Source: Rhodocyclales bacterium (lineage in GTDB: Bacteria > Pseudomonadota > Gammaproteobacteria > Burkholderiales > Rhodocyclaceae). From it: a stretch of 45,723 nt of DNA. Positions 31,437 to 39,674 of the stretch are shown piece after piece (position 1 is the stretch's first letter; every line of letters starts with the position of its first letter). Below the pieces are notes generated by a model. That model saw only the letters and a program-made list of their open reading frames with translations. It was not told the origin of the DNA and searched no databases. Made by a program: the position numbers and the translations under genes. The stretch covers positions 1 to 45,723 of the forward strand of contig JACRIZ010000045.1 of NCBI GenBank assembly GCA_016235765.1, in the 5' to 3' direction.

Positions 31437-33688
31437 CCCTGGAACTGCTTGCAGCCGTGCACCGCCAGGAAGTTGCGCTGGCCATCGGTTTCCACGCCCT
31501 CGGCGATGACGTTCAGGCCGAGGCTCTGGCCGAGCGCGATGATGGTGCGGACGATGGCGGCATCGTTGGGGTCGCTCTCGACGTCGCGCACGAAGGATTG
31601 GTCGATCTTGAGCTGATTGAGCGGCAGTCGTTTCAGGTAGGAGAGCGACGAAAAGCCGGTGCCGAAATCGTCGAGCGAGAAACGGATGCCGCGGGCCTTG
31701 AGCGCGGCCATCCCGGGAATCACCTTGTCGGCGTTCTCGAGCAGCATGCTCTCGGTCAGTTCGAGCTTGAGGCGCGTCGGGTCGGCACCGGTGGCGTCGA
31801 TGACTGCCAGCACCTGATCGACGAAGTCGGGCTGGTGGAATTGCACGGCACTGACATTGACCGACAGCAGCAGGTGCCGGGTGGCCGGACTCGTTTCCCA
31901 GGTGTGCAAGCTGCGGCATGCCGTTTCGAGCACCCAGCGGCCGATCGGCAGGATCAGTCCGGATTCCTCGGCCAGGGGAATGAACGCCGCCGGCGGTATC
32001 AGGCCCTTTTCGGGGTGCTGCCAGCGCACCAGCACCTCGGCGCCGAATACCTTGCCCTCGTCGTCGATCTGGGGCTGATAATGCAGCAGCAGTTGCCCGG
32101 GGACGGCCTTGCGCAGCGAGGTTTCGAGCGCGATGCGTTCCTCGAGCGCGCCCTGCATTCCCGCGTCGAAGAAATGAATGCGGTCGCGGCCGAGGCGCTT
32201 GACTTGATACATCGCGGCATCTGCCTGCCGCATCAATTCGTCGACCGTGGTTTCGCTGCTGCGGAACAGGCTGATGCCGATGCTGGCCGTGCATCGGTAG
32301 TCTTCGCCGACGAGGTCCAGCGGCGGCCGGAGCGCGGCCTGGACCCGTTCGGCGACCTCCTGCGCCTGGATGGCGGCATGGTCGACCTCGGGACTGAGGC
32401 CTTCGAGCATCACGACGAACTCGTCGCTGCCCGGTCGCGCCACATTGTCGTCGCCGGGTACGCAGGCGCGGATACGCGAGGCCGCCTCCTGGAGGGCAAG
32501 GTCGCCGATTTTGTGGCCGCGCGTGTCGTTGAGCGAACTGAAGTCGTCGAGGTCGATGAACAACACGGCACCATGGCAGGCGTGCGCACTGTCGACGGCC
32601 AATACGTGCTTCAGGCGCTCCATCATCCGCCGGCGGTTCGGCAGCCGGGTCAGGTTGTCGTAGTAAGACAGGCTGTGGATGGTTTCCTCCGCCTGCTTGT
32701 GCTGCGAGATGTCGGAGAACGCGCCGACGTAGTGGGTCACGTTGCCGGCCTCGTCGACCACCGCGGAAATGTTCATCAGCACCGGGGTGCTTGCACCGCC
32801 CTTGTGGCGATTCCAAATCTCGCCCTGCCAGAACCTGTCGCGGTCGAGGACCCGCCACATGCCCTCGTAGAACGTGGCGTCGTGGCGGCCGGACTTCAGG
32901 ACGCGCGGAGTCTTGCCGAGGACGTCCGCCGCCGCGAAGCCCGAGATATCCGTGAACGCCTGGTTGACCCGGAGAATGATCTCGTTGCTGTCGGTGATGA
33001 TCATGCCCAGTTGCGACTCGAACGCGGTTGCCGCGATGCGCAGTTCGTGTTCTGCCTGCTTGCGCCGAGTGATGTCGCGCGAGATGCCGAAGGTGCCGAA
33101 GATGCGTCCCGCTTCGTCGCGCAGCGGCCCCTTGGTCGCCAGGAAGGTACGGCGGCCTTCGGGAGTATCCAGTTCCTCTTCCGCAGTCGTCTGCCGCCCG
33201 TCGGCAACGATTTGGCGATTGATGGCGATCAGCATTTCGGCCTGTTCCGGCGGGAAGATCGCGCGGTCGTCCTTGCCGATGATCTCGCCCGGCGATTTCC
33301 CGACGAAGCCGCAGGCCGCGGCGTTGATGATCAGGTAGCGGCCGTCGGTATCCTTGGCGAAAATCGCGTCGGTAGAGGAGCCGGAAATCGCCGCCAGCAG
33401 CAGCATAGCCTGGTTCTTCTGGCGGTCGGCTTCCAACTGGCGTCCATGGGCGGCGTCGATATGACCGACCAGCCGCGCGACCAGGCCGTAGAGCAGCAGG
33501 GCGGTGACGGCGACGAACGCCCACCCCTTGACCATGCTGGCGCGCACGAACTGCTCGTGATCGGCGACGAACAATCCCAGCAACTGGTCAGAGAACAGAA
33601 TCCACAATCCCGCGAAGATCGCGTAGGTTGCCACGACCGCCAGCGTCCCCACCGATCTGGAAGCGATACCGTCCTGATCCGATCCCAC
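31343..33688 (-). CDS. membrane PAS-PAS-GGDEF-EAL protein with degenerate GGDEF
   Basis: About 781 residues. Two membrane helices (about 16-33 and 50-70) without a large periplasmic domain, PAS1 (about 85-215), PAS2 (about 220-340), GGDEF (about 345-510) and EAL (about 520-770). The cyclase signature is altered to RPGSDEF and no I-site arginine precedes it, so cyclase activity is doubtful. The EAL domain reads GAEVLVRW (EVL) but keeps NVSAVQF, ELTESM, DDFGTGFSS, KIDQSF, AEGVET and QGYLFGRP, so phosphodiesterase activity is likely. The GTG at 33688 has a GGGGA ribosome site; a longer TTG start (33727) would fall inside a terminator-like hairpin and is not favoured. It is a paralogue of the protein at 8662, without CZB. 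Confidence 0.92.
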   Translation of the reverse strand: MGSDQDGIASRSVGTLAVVATYAIFAGLWILFSDQLLGLFVADHEQFVRASMVKGWAFVAVTALLLYGLVARLVGHIDAAHGRQLEADRQKNQAMLLLAAISGSSTDAIFAKDTDGRYLIINAAACGFVGKSPGEIIGKDDRAIFPPEQAEMLIAINRQIVADGRQTTAEEELDTPEGRRTFLATKGPLRDEAGRIFGTFGISRDITRRKQAEHELRIAATAFESQLGMIITDSNEIILRVNQAFTDISGFAAADVLGKTPRVLKSGRHDATFYEGMWRVLDRDRFWQGEIWNRHKGGASTPVLMNISAVVDEAGNVTHYVGAFSDISQHKQAEETIHSLSYYDNLTRLPNRRRMMERLKHVLAVDSAHACHGAVLFIDLDDFSSLNDTRGHKIGDLALQEAASRIRACVPGDDNVARPGSDEFVVMLEGLSPEVDHAAIQAQEVAERVQAALRPPLDLVGEDYRCTASIGISLFRSSETTVDELMRQADAAMYQVKRLGRDRIHFFDAGMQGALEERIALETSLRKAVPGQLLLHYQPQIDDEGKVFGAEVLVRWQHPEKGLIPPAAFIPLAEESGLILPIGRWVLETACRSLHTWETSPATRHLLLSVNVSAVQFHQPDFVDQVLAVIDATGADPTRLKLELTESMLLENADKVIPGMAALKARGIRFSLDDFGTGFSSLSYLKRLPLNQLKIDQSFVRDVESDPNDAAIVRTIIALGQSLGLNVIAEGVETDGQRNFLAVHGCKQFQGYLFGRPVPVEEFEQMLGGWRSNSTSRPSAT

Positions 33689-33722
33689 GGAATATCCCCG
33701 CCATGCCAAGTGCAATGACAAA

Positions 33723-33747
33723 GGCAATGCCCGGACGGGGCATTGCC
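33723..33747 (-). terminator. GC-rich hairpin after the outer-membrane barrel gene
   Basis: A 10-bp stem, GGCAATGCCC and GGGCATTGCC, with a 5-base loop. On the minus strand it is followed by TTTGTC, a weak U-tract. It lies between the barrel gene stop (33815) and the GGDEF-EAL start (33688), so it most likely ends the barrel gene transcript. The weak U-tract lowers confidence. Confidence 0.55.
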
Positions 33748-33754
33748 GACCCTC

Positions 33755-33780
33755 CCCTTGAACTATTTGTAGTTCAAGGG
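33755..33780. repeat. perfect 11-bp inverted repeat
   Basis: CCCTTGAACTA and TAGTTCAAGGG with a TTTG loop on the plus strand. There is no U-tract on either side, so it is not an ordinary terminator. It sits 8 bp from the GC-rich hairpin at 33723-33747. It could be a transcript-stabilising hairpin for the barrel gene, a part of a tandem terminator, or an operator. Confidence 0.6.
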
Positions 33781-33814
33781 CGCCGCGGGCGCAATGGTCG
33801 GAACGGATTCCACT

Positions 33815-34327
33815 TCAGTCCAGTACCTTCAGCTTGAGCTGGAAGCCCAAAGCGCCGTGGAGGCGATCCTTGTAGGACGGGATGACGGCGACGTTGAGAC
33901 CGATGCGGCCGTACTCGTAGCTGAGCATCGGAATGGCGGCAAGAAACCAGCCGCCATCGTGCATCTTCGGATAGCCGCTGAAGCCGCCGACCACGGCGCC
34001 GATGCGCACCGGGCCGACGGCAAAGGGCTGGTAGTAGAGCCCCGCGTAATTGGAGTAGTAGCGGTCGCTATTGTAGAAGCGGCCGGCGGTGGCCGACGAG
34101 ACCGTGGAGAAGCGATACTCGGCGCCAATGCCGTAGTTGTCTTCGTTATAGTTCTGCTGGCGATTGAAATGGTAGGAGTGCAGCCCGGGATTCAGCCACA
34201 ATTCGCCGATCGGTCTCGACTCGATCTTCGTGATCAGGTCCTCGGCCAGGGCGGTGGAACCGAAGCCGCATACGAAGAGCGCCAGTGCGGCGCGCAGGCA
34301 TGTCCTACAATGTTTGGGCCGGATCAC
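33815..34327 (-). CDS. small outer-membrane beta-barrel protein
   Basis: 170 residues. Signal peptide (LRAALALFVCGFGSTALAED) followed by alternating amphipathic strands rich in Tyr, Gly and Phe (YHFNRQQNYNEDNYGIGAEYRF, GRFYNSDRYYSNYAGLYYQPF, GPVRIGAVVGGFSGYP, YGRIGLNVAVIPSYKDR), ending GALGFQLKLKVLD, an aromatic/hydrophobic barrel-like end. It resembles the small PagP-sized barrels common in betaproteobacteria, but the PagP catalytic residues cannot be confirmed, so no enzymatic role is claimed. GTG start at 34327, with GAGGTG 7 bases ahead. It is divergent from the NYN gene, with only 36 bp between the starts. Confidence 0.75.
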   Translation of the reverse strand: MIRPKHCRTCLRAALALFVCGFGSTALAEDLITKIESRPIGELWLNPGLHSYHFNRQQNYNEDNYGIGAEYRFSTVSSATAGRFYNSDRYYSNYAGLYYQPFAVGPVRIGAVVGGFSGYPKMHDGGWFLAAIPMLSYEYGRIGLNVAVIPSYKDRLHGALGFQLKLKVLD

Positions 34328-34363
34328 GGAGTTTCACCTCATTTGCATGAAAAGGTAAGCCAC

Positions 34364-35218
34364 ATGGCCATACAACCGGAAATTACCAGCATGGCATTGT
34401 TCTGCGATTTCGAGAATATCGCACTTGGCGTGCGCGATGCAAAGTTCGCGCAGTTCGACATCCGCAAGGTGCTGGAACGGCTGCTGCTCAAGGGCAGCAT
34501 CGTGGTCAAGAAGGCGTACTGCGACTGGGAGCGCTACAAGGAATTCAAGGCCACCATGCACGAGGCGGCGTTCGAACTGATCGAGATTCCCCATGTGCGC
34601 CAGTCGGGCAAGAATTCGGCCGACATCCGCATGGTGGTCGACGCGCTCGACCTTTGCTACACCAAGGCGCACGTGGACAGTTTCGTCATCATCAGCGGCG
34701 ACTCGGATTTCTCGCCGCTGGTCTCCAAGCTGCGCGAGAACGACAAGTATGTGATCGGCATCGGTGTGCGCGCGGCCACCTCCGACCTGCTGGCCGCCAA
34801 CTGCGACGAGTTCATCTATTACGACGACCTGGTGCGCGAGCAGGAGGCCAAGCGCAAGCGCGCCGAGAAGAAGGCGCCGGCCAAGGCCGCACCGGCAAAG
34901 GCGAAGAAGCCGGCCGCCAAGGCCGGGGAGAAGGCGGAAGAGAAGGGCGAAGAGGAACCGCGCCAGGAGGCGCTCGACTTCCTGGTCGAGACCGTCGAGG
35001 AATTGATTGCCGAGCGCGGCTCGGACGAGAAGATCTGGGGCTCGATGGTCAAGCCGACCATGAAGCGCCGCCGGCCGGGCTTCAGCGAGACGGCCTACGG
35101 CTACCGTTCTTTCCGCGAACTGGTCGAGGACGCCGAGAAGCGCAAGCTGCTGGTGGTGGCGCGCGACGACAAATCGGGCCAGTACCTGCTGCGGTTGCCG
35201 GCCAGCGAGGAACAGTAA
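34364..35218 (+). CDS. NYN-domain ribonuclease-like protein with C-terminal OST-HTH/LOTUS domain
   Basis: 284 residues. The NYN (PIN-like) domain occupies residues 1-160: ALFCDFENI (Asp15), ADIRMVVDALDL and SFVIISGDSDFSPLV supply the acidic metal-binding residues of this RNase fold. A Lys/Ala/Glu-rich flexible linker spans about 165-205, and the C-terminal part (DFLVETVEELIAERG through YGYRSFRELVEDAEKRKLL) matches an OST-HTH/LOTUS domain, an RNA-binding winged helix. NYN-LOTUS proteins are inferred to process or bind structured RNA. The ATG at 34364 has AAGGTAA upstream and places the first Asp at the usual spot. The next gene starts 5 bp after its stop. Confidence 0.9.
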   Translation: MAIQPEITSMALFCDFENIALGVRDAKFAQFDIRKVLERLLLKGSIVVKKAYCDWERYKEFKATMHEAAFELIEIPHVRQSGKNSADIRMVVDALDLCYTKAHVDSFVIISGDSDFSPLVSKLRENDKYVIGIGVRAATSDLLAANCDEFIYYDDLVREQEAKRKRAEKKAPAKAAPAKAKKPAAKAGEKAEEKGEEEPRQEALDFLVETVEELIAERGSDEKIWGSMVKPTMKRRRPGFSETAYGYRSFRELVEDAEKRKLLVVARDDKSGQYLLRLPASEEQ

Positions 35219-35223
35219 GCGCG

Positions 35224-36123
35224 ATGCCCGTAACTCTGGAAGGCAAGCTGGTCGTTGCGCTGTCGTCGCGGGCGCTGTTCGATTTCGAGGAGGAGAACCG
35301 CGTTTTCGAAGATGCCGACGACTCGGCCTACATGGCCGTGCAACTGGACCGGCTCGACCAGCCCGCGCGGCCGGGTGCCGCCTTTCCGCTGGTCAAGAAG
35401 CTGCTGGCCTTCAACTCCGACGGCCAGCATCGCGTCGAGGTGGTGATCCTGTCGCGCAATGATCCCGTGTCCGGCCTGCGCGTATTCCGCTCGGCGGAAG
35501 CGGCCGGGCTGTCGGTCGAGCGCGGCGTATTCACCCGCGGCAAGGCGCCTTACCACTACCTCAATCCGCTCGGCGCGCACCTGTTCCTCTCGGCCGACGA
35601 CGGCGACGTGCGCGCGGCGCTGGCGGCGGGCTTCCCGTCGGCGCGCGTCTATCCGCAGTCCTTCGTCGATGCCGATCGTCATCCCGAGGAAGTGCGCATC
35701 GCCTTCGACGGCGACGCGGTGCTGTTTTCCGACGAAGCGGAGCAGGTCTTCCAGAAGGACGGCCTGCCGGCCTTCGTCGCGCACGAGAGGCACCATGTCC
35801 GGCGGCCGCTGCCCGCCGGGCCGTTCAAACCGCTGCTGGAGGCCCTGCATCGGTTGCAGTCGGCCAGCGGCGCACTGCCGATGCGCATCCGCAGCGCGCT
35901 GGTCACGGCGCGCAGCGCGCCCGCGCACGAGCGCGCCGTACGCACGCTGATGGACTGGAACATCGCGGTCGACGAGGCCATGTTCCTCGGTGGCTTGCCC
36001 AAGGGGCCCTTCCTCAAGGAATTCCAGCCCGACTTCTTCTTCGACGACCAGGCCGGCCATTGCGAATCCGCATCGATGGCCGGGCCGACCGGGCAGGTGC
36101 TCAGCGGCGTGGTCAGCGGCTGA
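35224..36123 (+). CDS. cytosolic 5'-nucleotidase (NT5C1-like)
   Basis: 299 residues matching the 5'-nucleotidase family PF06189, related to eukaryotic cytosolic 5'-nucleotidase 1, which dephosphorylates nucleoside monophosphates. Visible features: VVALSSRALFDFEEENRVFE at the N-terminus, VVILSRNDPVSGLRVF, and IAFDGDAVLFSDEAEQVF with the HAD-type acidic residues, then PFLKEFQPDFFFDDQ near the end. It starts 5 bp after the NYN-LOTUS gene and is probably cotranscribed with it. Its 3' end overlaps the convergent oxidoreductase gene by 11 bp. Confidence 0.9.
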   Translation: MPVTLEGKLVVALSSRALFDFEEENRVFEDADDSAYMAVQLDRLDQPARPGAAFPLVKKLLAFNSDGQHRVEVVILSRNDPVSGLRVFRSAEAAGLSVERGVFTRGKAPYHYLNPLGAHLFLSADDGDVRAALAAGFPSARVYPQSFVDADRHPEEVRIAFDGDAVLFSDEAEQVFQKDGLPAFVAHERHHVRRPLPAGPFKPLLEALHRLQSASGALPMRIRSALVTARSAPAHERAVRTLMDWNIAVDEAMFLGGLPKGPFLKEFQPDFFFDDQAGHCESASMAGPTGQVLSGVVSG

Positions 36124-39100
36124 GCTGCTCCCGCGCCGCCGCGCGCAGCTTCATCGCGTCGGCGATACTCCGCGTCTTCACCACGCCGTAGCCGCGCACC
36201 TGCTCGGGCCAGGCGAGCAGGGCGCGTACAGCCTCTGCCTTGTCGGCTGAGTCGTTGGCCAGCGCCAGATCGAGATCGGCTTCGTAGTCGGCAATCAGTT
36301 GCCGCTCGGCGCGGCGTTCCTCGCTGCGGCCGAAGAGGTCGAAGGCCGTGCCGCGCAGGCCCTTGAACTTCGCCAGCCAGCGGAAGGCCCAGCCCATCCA
36401 CGGGCCGAAGGCATGCTTCCTGGGTCGCCCGCTGGTCGGATCGACGTGCGACAGCAGGGGCGGGGCGAGGTGGTAGCGGATCTCGTAGCCGCCGTCGAAC
36501 AGCTCGCCGATGCCGGCGCGGAACGCAGGCTCGCTATACAGTCGCGCGACTTCATATTCGTCCTTGATCGCCAGCAGCTTGTAGTAATTGCGCGCCACGA
36601 GATCGGCAAAGTCAGCCGTGGCCGTGCGCCACTGGGCGACGCGTTCACGGTAGCGGCGGGCGTAGGCGGCATCCTGGTAATCGGTCAGGTCGGCGGCACG
36701 CGAGGCTACCAGTTCGTCGAGCGTCTGCGGCACGGCTTGCGGTGACGCTGCCGGCTGCGCGTAGCGCTCGACGGCTGCGCGTTCGTGCGCGGCGCGGCGG
36801 CCCCAGAGGAAGGCCTTGCGGTTCATCTCGACCGCCGTGCCGTTGAGCTCGATGGCGCGGTCAAGTGCCGCGCCGGAGACCGGCACCAGGCCTTGCTGCC
36901 AGGCGTAGCCGAGCAGGAACAGGTTGGTGCCGATGGCGTCGCCGAGCAGGCGCGTCGACAAGGTCGTGGCGTCGATGAAGCTTGCCGCGTCTTCGCCGGT
37001 GGCGGCGCGGATCGCGTCCTGCATCTTCGCCAGCGGGAACTGCCAGTCGGGGTCGCGGGTGAACTCGGCGGTCGGCGTCTCGCAGGCATTGACCACGGCG
37101 CGCGTGCGCCGGCCGGCCATGCGGCTGAGTGCCTCGCGGCTGGCGGCAACGATCACGTCGCCGGAGATCACCGCGTCCGCTTCGCCGGTGGCGATGCGTA
37201 CCGCGTGCAGATTGTCGGGCGAGTCGGCAATGCGAACGTGCGAGAACACGGCGCCGCCCTTCTGGGCCAGGCCGGTCATGTCGAGCACCGAGACGCCCTT
37301 GCCGTCGATGTGCGCGGCCATGCCGATCAGCGCGCCGATGGTGATGACGCCACTGCCGCCGACGCCGGCGATCAGGATGTTCCACGGGTCGGCGGTATCG
37401 GCCAGCGGCGGTGTCGGCGGCGGGGCGAAGCCCGACTCGTCGTCGCTCATTGCGCGGCCCTTCTTCAACTGGCCGCCTTCGATGGTGACGAAGGACGGAC
37501 AGAGGCCGGCCAGGCATGAGTAGTCCTTGTTGCAGGCCGACTGGTCGATGGCGCGCTTGCGACCGTACTTGGTCTCGACCGGGATCACGGCCAGACAGTT
37601 CGATTGCACGCCGCAATCGCCGCAGCCTTCACAGACGCGCTCGTTGATGAACACGCGCCGGGCGGGATCGGGGAACTTGCCGCGCTTGCGGCGGCGGCGC
37701 TTCTCGGCGGCGCAGGTCTGGTCGTAGATCAGCGCGGTGACGCCCGGCACTTCGCGCAGTTCGCGCTGCACGGCATCCATCTCGTCGCGATGCCGGAAGC
37801 TCACGCCATCCGGCAGGTCGGCCTTGTAGTAGGCCCGCTGGCTACCGTCGGTGACGACGACGATGCGGTCGACACCCTCGGCGCGGATCTGCGCCGCAAG
37901 TTGCGGCACGGTCAGCGTGCCGTCGAGCGGCTGGCCGCCGGTCATCGCGACCGCGTCGTTGTAGAGGAGCTTGTAGGTGATCGGCACGTTCGCGGCGACC
38001 GCAGCGCGGATGGCGAGCAGGCCGGAGTGGAAGTAGGTGCCGTCGCCGAGGTTGGCGAAGACATGCTTGCGCTCCGTGAAGGGCGCCTGGCCGATCCAGG
38101 CGGCACCTTCGCCGCCCATGTGCGAGAAGGTTGCCGTCTGGCGATCCATCCAGGTCACCATGTAATGGCAGCCGATGCCGGCCAGGGCCATGCTGCCTTC
38201 GGGAACCTTCGTCGAGGTGTTGTGCGGGCAGCCGGGACAGAAGAAAGGCGTGCGCTGCAGCGGGATGACCGGTGCCGCCAGCGCGCGGTCCTTGGCCTCC
38301 AGCAGTTCCAGGCGCTGCCTGATGCGCGGCGAGGTGAACCGGCGGCCGATGCGGTCGGCGATGACGCGGGCGATCTGGGCCGGCGACAGTTCCGACGTGG
38401 CCGGCAGCAGCCACTCGCCGTGCGGCAGAGCCCATTCGCCCTTCTCGTCGAACTTGCCGATCACGCGCGGCCGCACGTCCTCGCGCCAGTTGTACAACTC
38501 TTCCTTCAACTGGTACTCGATGAACTGGCGCTTCTCCTCGACGACCAGGATCTCCTCCAGCCCGTCGGCGAAATGGCGAACGCCATCGGCCTCCAGCGGC
38601 CAGACCATGCCGACCTTGTAGAGGCGGATGCCGAGTTCGGCGGCGAGCGCATCGTCGATGCCGAGATCGTCGAACGCCTGGCGCACGTCCAGGTAGCTCT
38701 TGCCGCAGGTGATGATGCCCAGCTTGGCATTGGGCGAGTCGATGACCACACGGTTGAGCCGGTTGGCGCGGCAGTAGGCCAGCGCCGCGTAGAGTTTGTG
38801 GTTGAGCAGCCGCGCCTCCTGCGCCAGCGGCGGGTCCGGCCAGCGGATGTTGAGGCCGTCGGCCGGCAGTTGGTAGTCGGTGGGGATGACGATGCGCACG
38901 CGGTCTGGCGCGATGTCCACCGAGGCCGAGGATTCGATGGTGTCGGCGACTGCCTTGAAAGCGACCCAGCAGCCGGAGTAGCGCGACAGCGCCCAGCCGT
39001 GCAGGCCGAGGTCGAGATACTCCTGAACGCCGGAGGGTGCCAGCACCGGCATCATCACGGTCTTGAAGGCATGCTCGGACTGGTGCGCGACGGTCGAGGA

Positions 39101-39559
39101 GCGCGCCGCGTGGTCGTCCCCGGCAACGACCAGCACGCCGCCGTATTTCGAGGTGCCGGCCGAGTTGGCGTGCTTGAAGACGTCGCCGCAGCGATCCACG
39201 CCGGGGCCCTTGCCGTACCACATGGCGAACACGCCGTCGTATTTCGCGCCGGGAAACAGGTTGACCTGCTGGGTGCCCCAGATGGCCGTGGCGGCCAGGT
39301 CTTCATTGACGCCGGGCTGGAAGCGGATGTGGTGCGCGGCCAGTTGTGCCTTGGCCTTCCACAGGGTCTGGTCGAGGCCGCCGAGCGGCGAACCGCGGTA
39401 GCCGGAAATGAACCCGGCGGTGTTGAGGCCGGCGGCGAGATCGCGGTCGCGCTGCAACATCGGCAGGCGGGCCAGCGCCTGGATGCCGGTCAGGTAGATG
39501 CGGCCCGACTCTATGGTGTACTTGTCGTCCAGCGAGATGCTGCGCAGCGGCGCATTCAT
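36113..39559 (-). CDS. indolepyruvate ferredoxin oxidoreductase, fused alpha/beta/gamma type
   Basis: 1148 residues. Oxidatively decarboxylates aryl-pyruvates (indole-, phenyl-, hydroxyphenylpyruvate) with CoA and ferredoxin, giving aryl-acetyl-CoA. An N-terminal PFOR-like part (FISGYRGSPLGGLDQTLW) leads to the thiamine diphosphate domain, with CPGCPHNTSTKVP near 441 and GDGTYFHSGLLAIRAAVAAN near 500. Iron-sulfur motifs follow: CEGCGDCGVQSNC and CNKDYSCLAGLC (about 636-680). The gamma domain has AGVGGSGVITIGALIG and TGLAQKGGAVFSHV from about 723. The C-terminal 250 residues are a helical DUF typical of the fused proteobacterial form. A long frame continues upstream, but the ATG at 39559 has a good GAGGAG site. 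D-2-hydroxyacid dehydrogenase lies upstream. Confidence 0.93.
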   Translation of the reverse strand: MNAPLRSISLDDKYTIESGRIYLTGIQALARLPMLQRDRDLAAGLNTAGFISGYRGSPLGGLDQTLWKAKAQLAAHHIRFQPGVNEDLAATAIWGTQQVNLFPGAKYDGVFAMWYGKGPGVDRCGDVFKHANSAGTSKYGGVLVVAGDDHAARSSTVAHQSEHAFKTVMMPVLAPSGVQEYLDLGLHGWALSRYSGCWVAFKAVADTIESSASVDIAPDRVRIVIPTDYQLPADGLNIRWPDPPLAQEARLLNHKLYAALAYCRANRLNRVVIDSPNAKLGIITCGKSYLDVRQAFDDLGIDDALAAELGIRLYKVGMVWPLEADGVRHFADGLEEILVVEEKRQFIEYQLKEELYNWREDVRPRVIGKFDEKGEWALPHGEWLLPATSELSPAQIARVIADRIGRRFTSPRIRQRLELLEAKDRALAAPVIPLQRTPFFCPGCPHNTSTKVPEGSMALAGIGCHYMVTWMDRQTATFSHMGGEGAAWIGQAPFTERKHVFANLGDGTYFHSGLLAIRAAVAANVPITYKLLYNDAVAMTGGQPLDGTLTVPQLAAQIRAEGVDRIVVVTDGSQRAYYKADLPDGVSFRHRDEMDAVQRELREVPGVTALIYDQTCAAEKRRRRKRGKFPDPARRVFINERVCEGCGDCGVQSNCLAVIPVETKYGRKRAIDQSACNKDYSCLAGLCPSFVTIEGGQLKKGRAMSDDESGFAPPPTPPLADTADPWNILIAGVGGSGVITIGALIGMAAHIDGKGVSVLDMTGLAQKGGAVFSHVRIADSPDNLHAVRIATGEADAVISGDVIVAASREALSRMAGRRTRAVVNACETPTAEFTRDPDWQFPLAKMQDAIRAATGEDAASFIDATTLSTRLLGDAIGTNLFLLGYAWQQGLVPVSGAALDRAIELNGTAVEMNRKAFLWGRRAAHERAAVERYAQPAASPQAVPQTLDELVASRAADLTDYQDAAYARRYRERVAQWRTATADFADLVARNYYKLLAIKDEYEVARLYSEPAFRAGIGELFDGGYEIRYHLAPPLLSHVDPTSGRPRKHAFGPWMGWAFRWLAKFKGLRGTAFDLFGRSEERRAERQLIADYEADLDLALANDSADKAEAVRALLAWPEQVRGYGVVKTRSIADAMKLRAAAREQLSR

Positions 39560-39674
39560 AAACTCCTCCTCGTCGTGGTCACCGTGCCGGGTAGGCCGAT
39601 GCGTTGCGGGATGCCGGGTGCCTTGTGGGCGCCGCGGCCCAGCTATTTGACCGCAAGGGAGGGGGAAAAGTCCA

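Noticed and set aside
27714-33524. 1936-residue open frame on the minus strand
   Set aside because: It is antisense to addB and addA and runs out of frame with the real GGDEF-EAL gene for its remaining part. It has low-complexity Arg/Gly/Ala-rich composition and no recognisable domain; high GC content explains long antisense open frames.
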